64,000 nucleotides of DNA from Ignavibacteriota bacterium (GTDB lineage Bacteria > Bacteroidota > Ignavibacteria > SZUA-365), in contig JACRFB010000006.1 in the NCBI GenBank assembly GCA_016218045.1, forward strand, positions 1 to 64,000. The letters are read 5' to 3'. Made by a program: the position numbers and the translations under genes. Position 1 is the stretch's first letter, and each line of letters begins with the position of its first letter. Of this stretch, positions 35,739 through 44,454 are shown piece after piece. The notes below the pieces were generated by a model that saw only the letters and a program-made list of their open reading frames with translations, ran no database searches and had not been told where the DNA came from.

Positions 35739-35838
35739 GACGTACTCCGATGTTGGACTCAATAGCGCGGCAATGTAGCACGGCGGATGCACGCCCCACA
35801 AACAGCGAGGCGCGGCCGCGGCGCGGTCGTTCCGGTGT

Positions 35839-36993
35839 TTATCGCGTGATGGTCACCGCGCGGCGGAGAATCTCGCCGTTGCTGCGCACCTCGGCCTGAT
35901 ACAGGCCCGCGGGCAGGGCGGGCAGCCGCAGGGCGCGCCCTCTCTGACCGGTTGCGGAAAACACGCGGTGGCCGATCATCGAGTACAGGGCGAATTCCAT
36001 ATGCCCGCTTCCTTCGACCACGAGGTGATCGGAAGCCGGATGCGGGTACACACCAAACACGCTGGGCGGCGCTGGTTTGTCCACCGCCGTGCTCCGACGG
36101 TTATGCCGCGAGAAAAATTCCCACAACACGTCGGCCATCACGATGGGATGATTCCTGCCGTTCGGGTAGTTGTGATCGAGCCCCGCCTCGATAACCACGA
36201 TGAACTCCGTGGGTGCGGCGCCGGGCTGCGGCGTGGCGAAACGCCGCGAATACGTGAGCGGTGTGACAAAGGGCGTGGAGACGGTGTCGAGTCCCTGGCA
36301 CGCGATGTAGCGCCGCACCGCGCGGCCCAGAATGGTGATGCCGGTATCGTTCATCGGGAGCGACCGCCCAGCGGCCTCGACGATGTTCCGATCGTCCGCC
36401 CCCATCGAGAACAGTATGCCCACGGGATACGGCGCACGCGCGGAATCGAGGTGATTCATGGCGCCGCCCGCCGGTCCGACCGCCGCAAAAATGTCACCCG
36501 CATCCACCGCAAGTTTCGAGACAAAGACGCCGCCGTTCGAAAAGCCGGATGCGTAGATGCGCGTACGGTCGATAGGCAGTGTCGCGACGATGGTGTCGAT
36601 CATGATGCGGACAAACCGCACGTCGTCCTTCATCGTCTGATCCGCGACGAGTTTCTCGAGCGACTCGCCGCAATTCCACTTCGTGACGCGCGCGATCTGT
36701 GTGCCGACGGTGTCGTCGTAAAAACGGTAGGCCAGCGACGACGGAAATACTGTCACAAAATTCTCGGCGGCGCCCTTCTCCTTCCAGCCGGAAATGTTGT
36801 AGAATTTTTCGCCGTCGCCGGTCGTGCCGTGAAACATCACCACGATGGGCCAGCCGCCCGGCGGAGGAGTCGATGATGGTATCGAGACGATAAAGTCGCG
36901 CGGAATCGAATCGACAACAATCTGCACATCGCGCCGCGTCTGTGCGGCTGCGATCGACGTCGCGATCATCAGCAGGAGTACCGTGTATTTCAT
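35839..36993 (-). CDS. Secreted esterase (PHB depolymerase/feruloyl-esterase type) with T9SS domain
   Basis: 384 residues from ATG at 36993, with signal peptide MKYTVLLLMIATSIAAAQ. The alpha/beta-hydrolase domain carries the oxyanion motif VVMFHGTTGDG, the nucleophile elbow ASGFSNGG (Ser) and the late His in LDHNYPNGRNHP. This pattern is that of the LpqC/PHB-depolymerase and feruloyl esterase group. The last 75 residues are a T9SS C-terminal domain (YPHPASDHLVVEG to PAGLYQAEV), so secretion through the outer membrane is expected. An earlier in-frame ATG far upstream is rejected because that region is not hydrophobic or conserved. An AT-rich palindrome lies about 95 bases upstream. Confidence 0.85.
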   Translation of the reverse strand: MKYTVLLLMIATSIAAAQTRRDVQIVVDSIPRDFIVSIPSSTPPPGGWPIVVMFHGTTGDGEKFYNISGWKEKGAAENFVTVFPSSLAYRFYDDTVGTQIARVTKWNCGESLEKLVADQTMKDDVRFVRIMIDTIVATLPIDRTRIYASGFSNGGVFVSKLAVDAGDIFAAVGPAGGAMNHLDSARAPYPVGILFSMGADDRNIVEAAGRSLPMNDTGITILGRAVRRYIACQGLDTVSTPFVTPLTYSRRFATPQPGAAPTEFIVVIEAGLDHNYPNGRNHPIVMADVLWEFFSRHNRRSTAVDKPAPPSVFGVYPHPASDHLVVEGSGHMEFALYSMIGHRVFSATGQRGRALRLPALPAGLYQAEVRSNGEILRRAVTITR

Positions 36994-37086
36994 GATGTGC
37001 ACCTTTGTTCTGGTGTGGGCGGAATTGCGGCTGAAACAGGCGTTCCACGCCGTGTAGAAACGGCGGCGCTGTGTGGCGTCGTAATA

Positions 37087-37112
37087 CGGATATATGCTTG
37101 AATATATATCCG
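37087..37112. promoter_or_regulatory. AT-rich palindrome upstream of the esterase
   Basis: Perfect inverted repeat CGGATATAT/ATATATCCG with an 8-base loop, between the start of the esterase gene (36993) and the end of the PfpI gene. It is conspicuous in a GC-rich genome and is a possible operator. Confidence 0.4.
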
Positions 37113-37157
37113 ATTTATGATGCGGACAAGTATCCAGCGTTCTGCACGGAGTCCGTT

Positions 37158-37862
37158 TCAGCGCCCTGTCGCCGGTTTTCCCGTCCAGTACTCGTAGTCC
37201 ATGTATGCCGCGGTCAGGCGCGCCGTCTCCGCGCCGTACAGCCGCGACAGGACATGCAGCGAGCCGTCGATGCCCGCCGAAATCCCCGCCGTGGTGACGA
37301 TCGTGCCGTTGTCGGTCCACCGCACCCCTGTCCGCGTTTTGATGGCGGGCGACACTTTTGTGAGTCCGCGCAGCGCTCCATGCCATGTTGTCGCCTCGCA
37401 CCCGTCGAGCAGGCCGAGTTTCGCGAGTATGAACGCGCCGGTGCACACCGACAGCACGATGCGCGCGCCGGCCGCCTGCGCGCGTATCCATGCCGCCACG
37501 GCGCTGTCCTTCTCGGCCGCCTCCCTGTCCCCACCGGGCACCACGAGAATGTCGGCCTGGGGGCAGTTCGCAAAGCCGTGCGCCGGTGTGACGCCGAGGC
37601 CGCTGTGCGCGTGTATCGGCGCGCCATCGGCCGAGACGGTGAACACCTGCAGCGACACCGACGTATCGGCGAGCGCGGCATCGGTGAACACTTCCATCGG
37701 ACCGGCAAAGTCGAGGAGGTACACTCCTTCATACACGAGGATGCCGACGCGCATCGGCGCCTGTTGTGCGTGTGTTGTCATGGTCTGAATTCCGGAGAGT
37801 GCGAGAAACAAACCCGCCGCGCAGCGGAGCAGAGTGAGCTTCAGGGTTTGATGATCTGTCAT
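37158..37862 (-). CDS. Exported DJ-1/PfpI-family protein
   Basis: 234 residues from ATG at 37862. The N-terminus has a Leu/Ala-rich signal-like segment ending THAQQ, then the glutamine amidotransferase-like fold starts at MRVGILVYEGVYLLDFAGPMEVF. The nucleophile elbow is LSVCTGAFIL (Cys), followed by TTWHGALRGL. The sequence is closest to the isonitrile hydratase/AraC-associated PfpI branch rather than to intracellular proteases. Its substrate is unknown. The start codon lies 28 bases after the MPG gene stop, so they may form one transcript. Confidence 0.85.
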   Translation of the reverse strand: MTDHQTLKLTLLRCAAGLFLALSGIQTMTTHAQQAPMRVGILVYEGVYLLDFAGPMEVFTDAALADTSVSLQVFTVSADGAPIHAHSGLGVTPAHGFANCPQADILVVPGGDREAAEKDSAVAAWIRAQAAGARIVLSVCTGAFILAKLGLLDGCEATTWHGALRGLTKVSPAIKTRTGVRWTDNGTIVTTAGISAGIDGSLHVLSRLYGAETARLTAAYMDYEYWTGKPATGR

Positions 37863-37890
37863 GGTGTGTGGAGGACGCGGTGGGGCGGTA

Positions 37891-38565
37891 TTATGTGACT
37901 GGAACATCGATATGCTCGCGTGGTCCGCGAGACACATGCGGATTGCCGCGGATGTACAAGCGCCAGGGCAAATCTGCTGCGCGCCGTATGCCCACACGCG
38001 GCGAACGGGCAACATCCGCGTTGTCGATCGCGGGTGCGTCGAGAAGGACGACGTCGCCGCGACCGTGTAACGACAGGCCATTGTGCTGCGGACCGATACC
38101 GAAGGCCTGGCAGCATTTTGCCGGTCCGTTACACAGCGACTTCATGGTCGCAGCCGTGCCGCGGTTCCGGAGCATGCGCTGCTCTCCCGCGAGCGGTTCG
38201 ATCGCACGTATCAGGACCGCTGCGCCACGGCCCGCGGTTTCGGTGACAACGTTCATACAGTAGTGCATGCCGTAGGTGAAGTACACGTACAACACGCCGC
38301 CAGCCTCGAACATGGCCGCGTTCCGCTGCGTGCGTCCGCGGAAGGCGTGTGAGGCGGTGTCGCCCTCGGGAGTGTAGGCCTCCACTTCGACAATGCGTCC
38401 CGCGATCACATCGCCGTCGACGTGTCGCAGAAGTATTTTCCCGAGCAGTTCGCGCGCCACCACGAGAGTCGGCCGAAGGTAGAACCCCTGCGCCAGCGGG
38501 GATCCGCCAATGCGCGTCCGCGTGTGTAAACGGGACACAGCGCCGCTTTCCGCCGTTCTCACCAT
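37891..38565 (-). CDS. 3-methyladenine DNA glycosylase (AAG/MPG family)
   Basis: 224 residues. The AAG/MPG signatures are ARELLGKILLR, GRIVEVEAYTPEGDTASHAF (catalytic Glu in VEVEAY), VYFTYGMHYCMNVV, AAVLIRAIEP and CNGPAKCCQAFGI. The enzyme excises alkylated and deaminated purines and so overlaps functionally with AlkC. The gene is followed closely by the PfpI gene and starts 9 bases after the cytochrome c gene, on the same strand. The first ATG of the frame is used. Confidence 0.93.
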   Translation of the reverse strand: MVRTAESGAVSRLHTRTRIGGSPLAQGFYLRPTLVVARELLGKILLRHVDGDVIAGRIVEVEAYTPEGDTASHAFRGRTQRNAAMFEAGGVLYVYFTYGMHYCMNVVTETAGRGAAVLIRAIEPLAGEQRMLRNRGTAATMKSLCNGPAKCCQAFGIGPQHNGLSLHGRGDVVLLDAPAIDNADVARSPRVGIRRAADLPWRLYIRGNPHVSRGPREHIDVPVT

Positions 38566-38574
38566 CGCGGCACT

Positions 38575-39378
38575 CTACCGCGCCGCCCGGAGTATGTACT
38601 CGCGCAGGTCGGCGATATCCTGATCGCTGAGACGGTCGCGTGAGAAAAACGGCATGGCGTCGGATCCTCCGCGTACGAGGGCCGGGATACGATCGGCATA
38701 GTCGCGCAGACGGCGCAGGGGCGGACCGCTCCCGCGTGCATTGTCGCCGTGACACAGCGCGCAAGCGGCCGAGAACAGTTCCATTCCCCGCTCCGCGTTA
38801 CCGCGCAGCCGGAGTATCGACTCCATCTCCCTGACAAACGCCTCCTTCACAAATCCTTTCTGACCGGGACGCGGCGGTGTCTCCCAGCGAAGCGTCTTTG
38901 CCTCCGCGCCCGTGGATATCGCGGCGAAGTACGCGAGCAGCGCGGCCGCTTCCTCGGGGGCCAGCGCCGCGCGGAGCGATTCGCCCCGCTCCTGATATTC
39001 GTGCGCACATTTTGCGGCACCGGCGGCCGTCGCCGCAATGTCCGCGCCCATGAATTCCCCGTTCCACACCGAAGTTCGACCCGCCGCACCCACAAGCGAA
39101 TGCCCCGCGCGCACGACACCCTCGATGACGACACTTTCGTCGGCGTCGCTGTGGCAATCGGCGCAGGCGACGCCGGTCCGCCCGAATTCCGGATCACGAT
39201 AATGCCGCTCGCCGTTACGCGCCAGTCGCGCGTCAAAGGCGGGCAGTTTCCTGTCGCTCTCGCCCCGCGGCACGCGATCGCCGCCTTCGCCGCCGCAGGC
39301 GGCAAGGACGAGGAGCAGCAGGCCGGGCAGCCACAACACCGCCCTGCCGCCGGATTTGTGAACAGCCGGACCTGTCAC
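38575..39378 (-). CDS. Dihaem cytochrome c lipoprotein
   Basis: 267 residues from a GTG at 39378, which overlaps the stop codon of the upstream gene (GTGA). The lipobox is LAAC (Cys28). Two haem-binding CxxCH motifs occur: CADCH (72-76) in an N-terminal segment and CALCH near 210 in a second class I cytochrome domain, which has GSDAMPFFSRDRLSDQDI with the distal Met ligand. It should act in the periplasm as an electron carrier; the partner oxidoreductase is not in the window. It is translationally coupled to the small membrane protein gene. Confidence 0.88.
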   Translation of the reverse strand: MTGPAVHKSGGRAVLWLPGLLLLVLAACGGEGGDRVPRGESDRKLPAFDARLARNGERHYRDPEFGRTGVACADCHSDADESVVIEGVVRAGHSLVGAAGRTSVWNGEFMGADIAATAAGAAKCAHEYQERGESLRAALAPEEAAALLAYFAAISTGAEAKTLRWETPPRPGQKGFVKEAFVREMESILRLRGNAERGMELFSAACALCHGDNARGSGPPLRRLRDYADRIPALVRGGSDAMPFFSRDRLSDQDIADLREYILRAAR

Positions 39379-39785
39379 TCGTCGTCGTCTCCGTAGCCGG
39401 GTTTCGGTTCCCACAACTCGCCGTCGCAGGGTATGTACTCCTCCGTCACATGCTCGTCGAGCTTGGCACAGAGCACACCCGTCTCCTCGAAGTGGCGGCA
39501 CGAGGCGCAGAGTGTGCCCGAGAGGACCTTCCGTGTCTCCTCGCGGTAGAGCCGGTACTGGACCTGTATCGGATGCACGACAAATGCGTAGAGGGAGACG
39601 GCCGTGATGCCCCACCACAGGGAATAATCGATCCAGCGCAAGTATTCGAAGGCCAGCAGCGCGACGAGCACCACGAGCGCGGCGCGCAGCAGGGCCCACG
39701 CGACAATGCTGCCGATGGTGTTCCTGTAGGTCTTCTGCGGCCCGGGCGGTGTGCCCTGATACGAATCGTGTGTGGAGGGGTCCAT
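39375..39785 (-). CDS. Small membrane protein with Cys-rich tail
   Basis: 136 residues from ATG at 39785. Two membrane segments are predicted (about residues 25-45 and 52-72, for example ALLRAALVVLVALLAFEYL and LWWGITAVSLYAFVV). The cytoplasmic or periplasmic tail has Cys pairs CASC, then single Cys in GVLCAKL and YIPCDG, which might bind zinc. The family is not recognised. The gene leads a unit with the cytochrome c gene, with a 4-base overlap, and is divergent from the DUF4905-like gene. An upstream in-frame ATG at 39887 overlaps nothing useful and is not preferred. Confidence 0.7.
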   Translation of the reverse strand: MDPSTHDSYQGTPPGPQKTYRNTIGSIVAWALLRAALVVLVALLAFEYLRWIDYSLWWGITAVSLYAFVVHPIQVQYRLYREETRKVLSGTLCASCRHFEETGVLCAKLDEHVTEEYIPCDGELWEPKPGYGDDDE

Positions 39786-39892
39786 CGTGTCGTTTTCCGC
39801 GGACGCATCCGTGTCATTGATTCGACACGGAGAAACCGCTACCTTTCTCTTTCGCGACAAGATGGATTTTCGCACCGTCAGATTCAAGTCAC

Positions 39893-40771
39893 ATGGCCCT
39901 CTTTGGCAAAAAACCCCGCTTTTTATGGCCCCCCGCGTGGACGTACACGGGAGACGGCCTGTTGTGGCTGCTGCGTTTCTCCCCCGCGGGCAGAATCGTG
40001 GGCGAGGTGCGCCACCCTGCCGAGAGGACCGTGCGCTACTTCTGTCTCGACGAACGGAGCGGCGAGCCGCTCTGGGAGAACCGCGGTTTTGACGAGCCGT
40101 GGTGGATCGGCGTCGAAGACGTGACCGCGGACCGGCTGTACCTGCACCGCTTCCGCAAGCCCGACATGCCCCAGCATCTCGGCATCCTCGCGCTCGACAT
40201 CGAGACCGGCGCCCTGGTGTGGGAAAATCCGGATTTTACATTCCTCTTTGTCCGAAACGACACGATCTACGCCGCGCGCCAGGGTTTCGAGGCGATGAAG
40301 TACTACGCGCTCGACGCCGTCGACGGATCCGTGCGGCGGGAACTCGGCACCGACACGGGACACATCAATGCGCTGCGCACCGAGATCAACGCCATCGACT
40401 GGTTCGCGGGGTACGCGTATCCCGAACCGCTCCCCAACTCCCACGACGCGCACGGCGAGGCCGACCGCCTTCTCCGCGCGCAGGTGCGCCAGGAGGAACT
40501 GCGCGGCCCGGTCGACGTGCTTCTCACGCCCGAACTCCTCGCGGCGAGCTGGCATGAAACACTCGCGGCCGCCGGCGGCGGATCCGCGACGCTGTCGCAA
40601 CGATTTGCGGCGTGGCGGAGGCGCGACGGCGCACTGGCCTTCGAGACGGAACTCGGCAGGGGCATGAGCGCGCCGGGTCCCGATTCGTTCTTCACAAAAG
40701 ATGGACAACTCTTTTATATTCGCGACGGCATTACACTCACGGCCCACACGCTTCCGGGAACACTGGCATGA
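39893..40771 (+). CDS. DUF4905-like protein
   Basis: 292 residues, no signal peptide or membrane segment. It is rich in WENRGFDEPWWIGVED-type beta strands, with PDMPQHLGILALDIETGALVW resembling propeller blades. The overall sequence suggests the DUF4905 family of Bacteroidota, but this is from memory of the pattern rather than a search. The function is unknown. Its stop codon overlaps the start of yjbQ (ATGA), implying coupled translation. Confidence 0.7.
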   Translation: MALFGKKPRFLWPPAWTYTGDGLLWLLRFSPAGRIVGEVRHPAERTVRYFCLDERSGEPLWENRGFDEPWWIGVEDVTADRLYLHRFRKPDMPQHLGILALDIETGALVWENPDFTFLFVRNDTIYAARQGFEAMKYYALDAVDGSVRRELGTDTGHINALRTEINAIDWFAGYAYPEPLPNSHDAHGEADRLLRAQVRQEELRGPVDVLLTPELLAASWHETLAAAGGGSATLSQRFAAWRRRDGALAFETELGRGMSAPGPDSFFTKDGQLFYIRDGITLTAHTLPGTLA

Positions 40772-41187
40772 CGGTTCGCACAGATACTCTCCGCATCGAA
40801 ACGCGCGGCTCCAACGACATGATCGACATCACCGAACGGCTGCAGTTGCTGCTCACGAAGCACAAGCTGAAAGAGGGCTCGATGACGGTGTTTGTTCCCG
40901 GTTCGACCGCGGGACTGACAACCATCGAATACGAACCCGGCTTGAAGCAGGACTTTTCGGCGCTCATGGAGCGCATCGCACCCCGCGCCGCGCACTACTT
41001 TCACGAGGAGACCTGGAACGACGGCAACGGCCACTCGCATGTGCGCGCCTCGCTGCTGGGCGCCTCTCTCACCATCCCCTTCGTCGAGGGACGGCTGTGC
41101 CTCGGCACGTGGCAGCAGGCCATCATCGTCGATTTCGACGTGCGCCCTCGCACGCGCAACCTCGTCGTGCAGTGCCTCGGCGAATGA
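40768..41187 (+). CDS. yjbQ: YjbQ-family protein (UPF0047)
   Basis: 139 residues from ATG at 40768. Family motifs are DITERLQLLL, VFVPGSTAGLTTIEYEPG, YFHEETWNDGNGHSHVRASLLG (conserved His) and GTWQQAIIVDFD. The family has a thiamin-phosphate-synthase-like activity in some members, but its biological role is unsettled. It overlaps the DUF4905-like gene by 4 bases and precedes kdsD by 45 bases. Confidence 0.92.
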   Translation: MTVRTDTLRIETRGSNDMIDITERLQLLLTKHKLKEGSMTVFVPGSTAGLTTIEYEPGLKQDFSALMERIAPRAAHYFHEETWNDGNGHSHVRASLLGASLTIPFVEGRLCLGTWQQAIIVDFDVRPRTRNLVVQCLGE

Positions 41188-41232
41188 CGGCGGGACGCGA
41201 CGGACGCAGACATCACTGAAGACACAGGACTC

Positions 41233-42207
41233 ATGGATCATTCCAACACAATAGAAAGCGGCAGGACCGTGGTGCGCATCGAGGCCCGGGCGCTCGCGAC
41301 GCTCGAGCGCCGCATCGACGATTCCTTCGCCGCCGCCGTCGAACTCATCTTTGCCAGCGACGGTCGCGTCGTTGTGACGGGAGTGGGCAAGAGCGGACTC
41401 ATCGCGCGGAAAATCGTCGCGACGTTCAATTCCACCGGCACGCCCGCCATCTTCCTGCACCCCGCCGACGCGATTCACGGCGACCTCGGCATGGTGCGCA
41501 GCGAGGATGTTGTGATCATCCTCTCGAAAAGCGGCAACACCGAGGAGATCAAGAACATCTATCCCCTCTTCAAACAGATCGGTGTGCGTATCATCGCGAT
41601 CGTCGGCGCGACGGATTCCTTCCTCGGAAGCACCGCCGACGTGGTGCTCGACGGCAGCGTCGAGGAGGAGGCCTGTCCGCACGATCTGGCACCGACGGCG
41701 TCAACCACTGTCGCGCTCGCATTGGGAGACGCGCTCGCCATCGCCCTCCTCGAGAAGCGCGAATTCACGCCCGAGGATTTTGCGTTCTACCACCCGGGCG
41801 GGAATCTCGGCAAACGTCTGCTCCTGCGCCTCGCGGAGATCATGCTGAAGGGCGACGCCGTGCCCGTCGTGCACGAGAACGTTCCGCTCGGCACCGCGAT
41901 CATCGAGATGACCAGCAAACGGCTCGGCGCCACCTGCGTGGTGGACGACGACGGCGTGCTGCTCGGCATCATCACCGACGGCGATCTGCGACGGCTGCTC
42001 GAGAAACAGTCCGACGTACACAATGTGGTGGCGCGCGACGCCATGACCCGCAATCCGAAGACGATCATGTCGCAAGCGCTCGCAAGCTCGGCCCTCGAAA
42101 TCATGGAGCAGTACAAGATCACGCAGCTCATCGTGCTCGACACGCGCCGCCAGCCGGTGGGCATCGTGCATTTGCACGACCTGATTCAGCTCGGCCTGAA
42201 AGGGTAG
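41233..42207 (+). CDS. kdsD: Arabinose-5-phosphate isomerase (KpsF/GutQ type)
   Basis: 324 residues. The SIS isomerase domain (about 40-180) has VVTGVGKSGLIARKIVATFNS and ILSKSGNTEEI; two CBS domains follow (about 205-324, including GVLLGIITDGDLRRLLE). The enzyme interconverts D-ribulose-5-P and D-arabinose-5-P for Kdo synthesis, which fits a Gram-negative outer membrane and the lipid A genes at 48-51 kb. Only 4 bases separate it from the methyltransferase/MTHFR gene. Confidence 0.95.
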   Translation: MDHSNTIESGRTVVRIEARALATLERRIDDSFAAAVELIFASDGRVVVTGVGKSGLIARKIVATFNSTGTPAIFLHPADAIHGDLGMVRSEDVVIILSKSGNTEEIKNIYPLFKQIGVRIIAIVGATDSFLGSTADVVLDGSVEEEACPHDLAPTASTTVALALGDALAIALLEKREFTPEDFAFYHPGGNLGKRLLLRLAEIMLKGDAVPVVHENVPLGTAIIEMTSKRLGATCVVDDDGVLLGIITDGDLRRLLEKQSDVHNVVARDAMTRNPKTIMSQALASSALEIMEQYKITQLIVLDTRRQPVGIVHLHDLIQLGLKG

Positions 42208-42211
42208 CGGC

Positions 42212-44044
42212 ATGCCACGAAAACCCTTCCTGAGCGCCCTCGAATCACGCGTCGTGTTATTCGACGGCGGCATGGGCACCGAGCTGTACAACCGCGGCGT
42301 GTTCATCAACAAGTGTTTCGAGGAACTGAACCTCACGAATCCGGGCCTCGTGGCGCAGGTACATGCCGAATACCGCGACGCCGGCGCCGACGTGATCGAG
42401 TCCAACACCTACGGTGCCTCGCGCCACAAACTCGAGGCCCACGGGCTGCTCGACCGTCTGTACGACATCAACCTTGCAGGCGCGCGCCTCGCCCGCGAAG
42501 CCGCGGGTGACGAAGGATATGCAGCCGGTTCGATAGGACCTCTCGGTCTGCAAATCGAACCTCTCGGACCGCTATCGCGCGAAGAGGCGCGAGAGATGTT
42601 CAAGGAACAGGTCCGCCCTCTCCTCGAAGGCGGCGTTGATCTCTTTATCCTCGAGACGTTTATCGTGCACGAGGAATTGCAGCAGGCCGTGCGTGCCGTG
42701 CGCGAACTCTGCGACCTCCCCATCATCGCGCAGATGACGATCAACGACGACGCGAACGCGCTGACAGGCGCCGAGGCCGAGGTGATGGTCGGAGAACTCG
42801 AAGCCGTCGGCGCCGATGTGATTGGCGTGAATTGCACCGTCGGACCGAACGTCATGCTCTCGTGGCTCGAGCGCGTGCGCGGGCTCACCGAACTCCCCAT
42901 CTCCGTCATGCCCAACGCGGGGAAACCGCGCAACATCGACGGACGCAACATGTATCTCACGTCGCCCGAGTACCTCGGCGAATTCGCGAAGCGCTACATA
43001 CAGGCTGGCGCCAATGTGATCGGCGGCTGCTGCGGGACGCGTCCCGAGCACATCCGGCGCATGCGCGACGCCGTCGCGGTGTACTCGCCCATGGCCCGCA
43101 CGACGCGCACCGAACTTCGCGGCTTCGAAAAACCCAGGGACGTCGAAGTCACGCCCCTCGAGGAGAAGTCGCGCCTGGCGCGTCGCCTCAACGACAAACA
43201 TTTTGTCACCTTCGTCGAATTGCTCGCGCCGCGCGGCGTGTCCGCCGAGAAGGAAATCGAGAGCGCGCGCAAGATGTATTTCTACGGTGTCGATGTGATC
43301 AATATCCCCGACGGACCGCGGGCCAGCGCGCGTATGTCGGCGCTTTCGCTCGCCGTGCAAATACAGCGCGAGGTCGGCATAGAAACCGTCCTGCACTATG
43401 CCTGTCGCGACAGGAATGTGATCGGCATTCAGTCCGACCTCCTCGGCGCACACGCACTCGGACTCCGCAACATTCTCGCGGTGACGGGGGATCCGCCCAA
43501 GCTCGGTAATTATCCCGACGCCACCGCCGTGTTTGATGTCGATTCGATCGGCCTGGTCAACATCCTTGCGCGGCTGAATCACGGACTCGACATCGCAGGC
43601 AATCCCATCGGCGCACCCACCTCCCTGCACATCGGTGTCGGCGTAAATCCGGGAGCGACGAACCTCGACCAGGAACTGCGCCGCCTTGATTGGAAGGTGG
43701 ATGCCGGCGCAGAGTTTATCGTGACACAACCCGTTTTCGACCTCGACGTGTTTTTTTCCTTTGCGCGTCGCGTCGAACATCTCCACCTTCCCTTGATCGC
43801 CGGAGTCTGGCCCCTCGCGTCGCTGCGAAACGCCGAGTTCATGAATAATGAAGTGCCCGGATGCAGCGTGCCTGATTCCATCATGGCCCGTATGCGGGCA
43901 CATCAGGATTCAAAGGAGGCGGGACGCGCCGAAGGTATCGCCATCGCGCGCGAAACGCTTGCACTCATGCGCCCCGCCATCGCGGGAGTGCAGATTTCCG
44001 CCCCCTTCGGGAGAGTGGACGCGGTGGTGGACATCCTGTCCTGA
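42212..44044 (+). CDS. Bifunctional homocysteine methyltransferase/methylenetetrahydrofolate reductase
   Basis: 610 residues with two enzymes fused. Residues about 1-290 are a homocysteine S-methyltransferase barrel with ELYNRGVF near the start and the zinc cysteines Cys273 and Cys274 in IGGCCGTRPEH. Residues about 315-610 are a MetF-type methylenetetrahydrofolate reductase (FVELLAPRGVSAEKEIESAR, ITQPVFD-like FIVTQPVFDLDVF). Homologues include YitJ of Bacillus. The fusion passes a one-carbon unit to methionine synthesis. It follows kdsD by 4 bases and is probably cotranscribed. Confidence 0.93.
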   Translation: MPRKPFLSALESRVVLFDGGMGTELYNRGVFINKCFEELNLTNPGLVAQVHAEYRDAGADVIESNTYGASRHKLEAHGLLDRLYDINLAGARLAREAAGDEGYAAGSIGPLGLQIEPLGPLSREEAREMFKEQVRPLLEGGVDLFILETFIVHEELQQAVRAVRELCDLPIIAQMTINDDANALTGAEAEVMVGELEAVGADVIGVNCTVGPNVMLSWLERVRGLTELPISVMPNAGKPRNIDGRNMYLTSPEYLGEFAKRYIQAGANVIGGCCGTRPEHIRRMRDAVAVYSPMARTTRTELRGFEKPRDVEVTPLEEKSRLARRLNDKHFVTFVELLAPRGVSAEKEIESARKMYFYGVDVINIPDGPRASARMSALSLAVQIQREVGIETVLHYACRDRNVIGIQSDLLGAHALGLRNILAVTGDPPKLGNYPDATAVFDVDSIGLVNILARLNHGLDIAGNPIGAPTSLHIGVGVNPGATNLDQELRRLDWKVDAGAEFIVTQPVFDLDVFFSFARRVEHLHLPLIAGVWPLASLRNAEFMNNEVPGCSVPDSIMARMRAHQDSKEAGRAEGIAIARETLALMRPAIAGVQISAPFGRVDAVVDILS

Positions 44045-44071
44045 TCATTTCAACCATCACCTGATACACCC

Positions 44072-44102
44072 TTTACAATTGCCTTGAAAATGTGTATGTT
44101 GG
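44072..44102 (+). promoter_or_regulatory. Promoter candidate of ftsB, possible leaderless start
   Basis: TTTACA (44072-44077), 17 bases, TATGTT (44095-44100). In the Bacteroidota form it reads TTTA-N19-TAtgTTgG. The ATG at 44107 lies at the expected transcription start. Confidence 0.5.
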
Positions 44103-44106
44103 GTTC

Positions 44107-44454
44107 ATGGCGTCGTTCGGATATCGTGAGCATAGCGAACCCACCGCGTTTATCAAGCTTCTTAAAAACCGGAAGCTCACGATACTCGTCGGTATCGCGA
44201 GTGTCGCCGTGCTGCTCGTGATGTTCAGCAACAAGGGATTGCTGCGGCGTGTGATGCTCGAGAGCGAATTGCGCGAGAAGGAAACACGCATCGCGGAGTT
44301 GCAGCAGGACCTCGCGACGCTCGAGAAGCGCAAGACGCTGCTGTTGCACGACCGCAAGACGATCGAACGTGTCGCGCGCGAAACGTACGGGATGATCCGT
44401 CCCGGAGAATTAGTGTATCGCGTCCGTCCCGCGGAGCCGCAGTCCGTCGAATGA
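44107..44454 (+). CDS. ftsB: FtsB/DivIC-like septum formation protein
   Basis: 115 residues. One membrane segment lies near residues 24-42 (LTILVGIASVAVLLVMFSNK), followed by a coiled coil (ELREKETRIAELQQDLATLE) and a short C-terminal segment with the family motif IERVARETYGMIRPGE. FtsB/DivIC joins FtsL and FtsQ in the divisome. The GTG at 44092 is inside the promoter-like region, so ATG 44107 is chosen. The stop overlaps the ROK kinase start (ATGA). Confidence 0.85.
   Translation: MASFGYREHSEPTAFIKLLKNRKLTILVGIASVAVLLVMFSNKGLLRRVMLESELREKETRIAELQQDLATLEKRKTLLLHDRKTIERVARETYGMIRPGELVYRVRPAEPQSVE

Noticed and set aside
41686-41710. TGGCAC inside kdsD as a sigma54 promoter
   Set aside because: It lies inside a coding region and lacks a matching -12 element.
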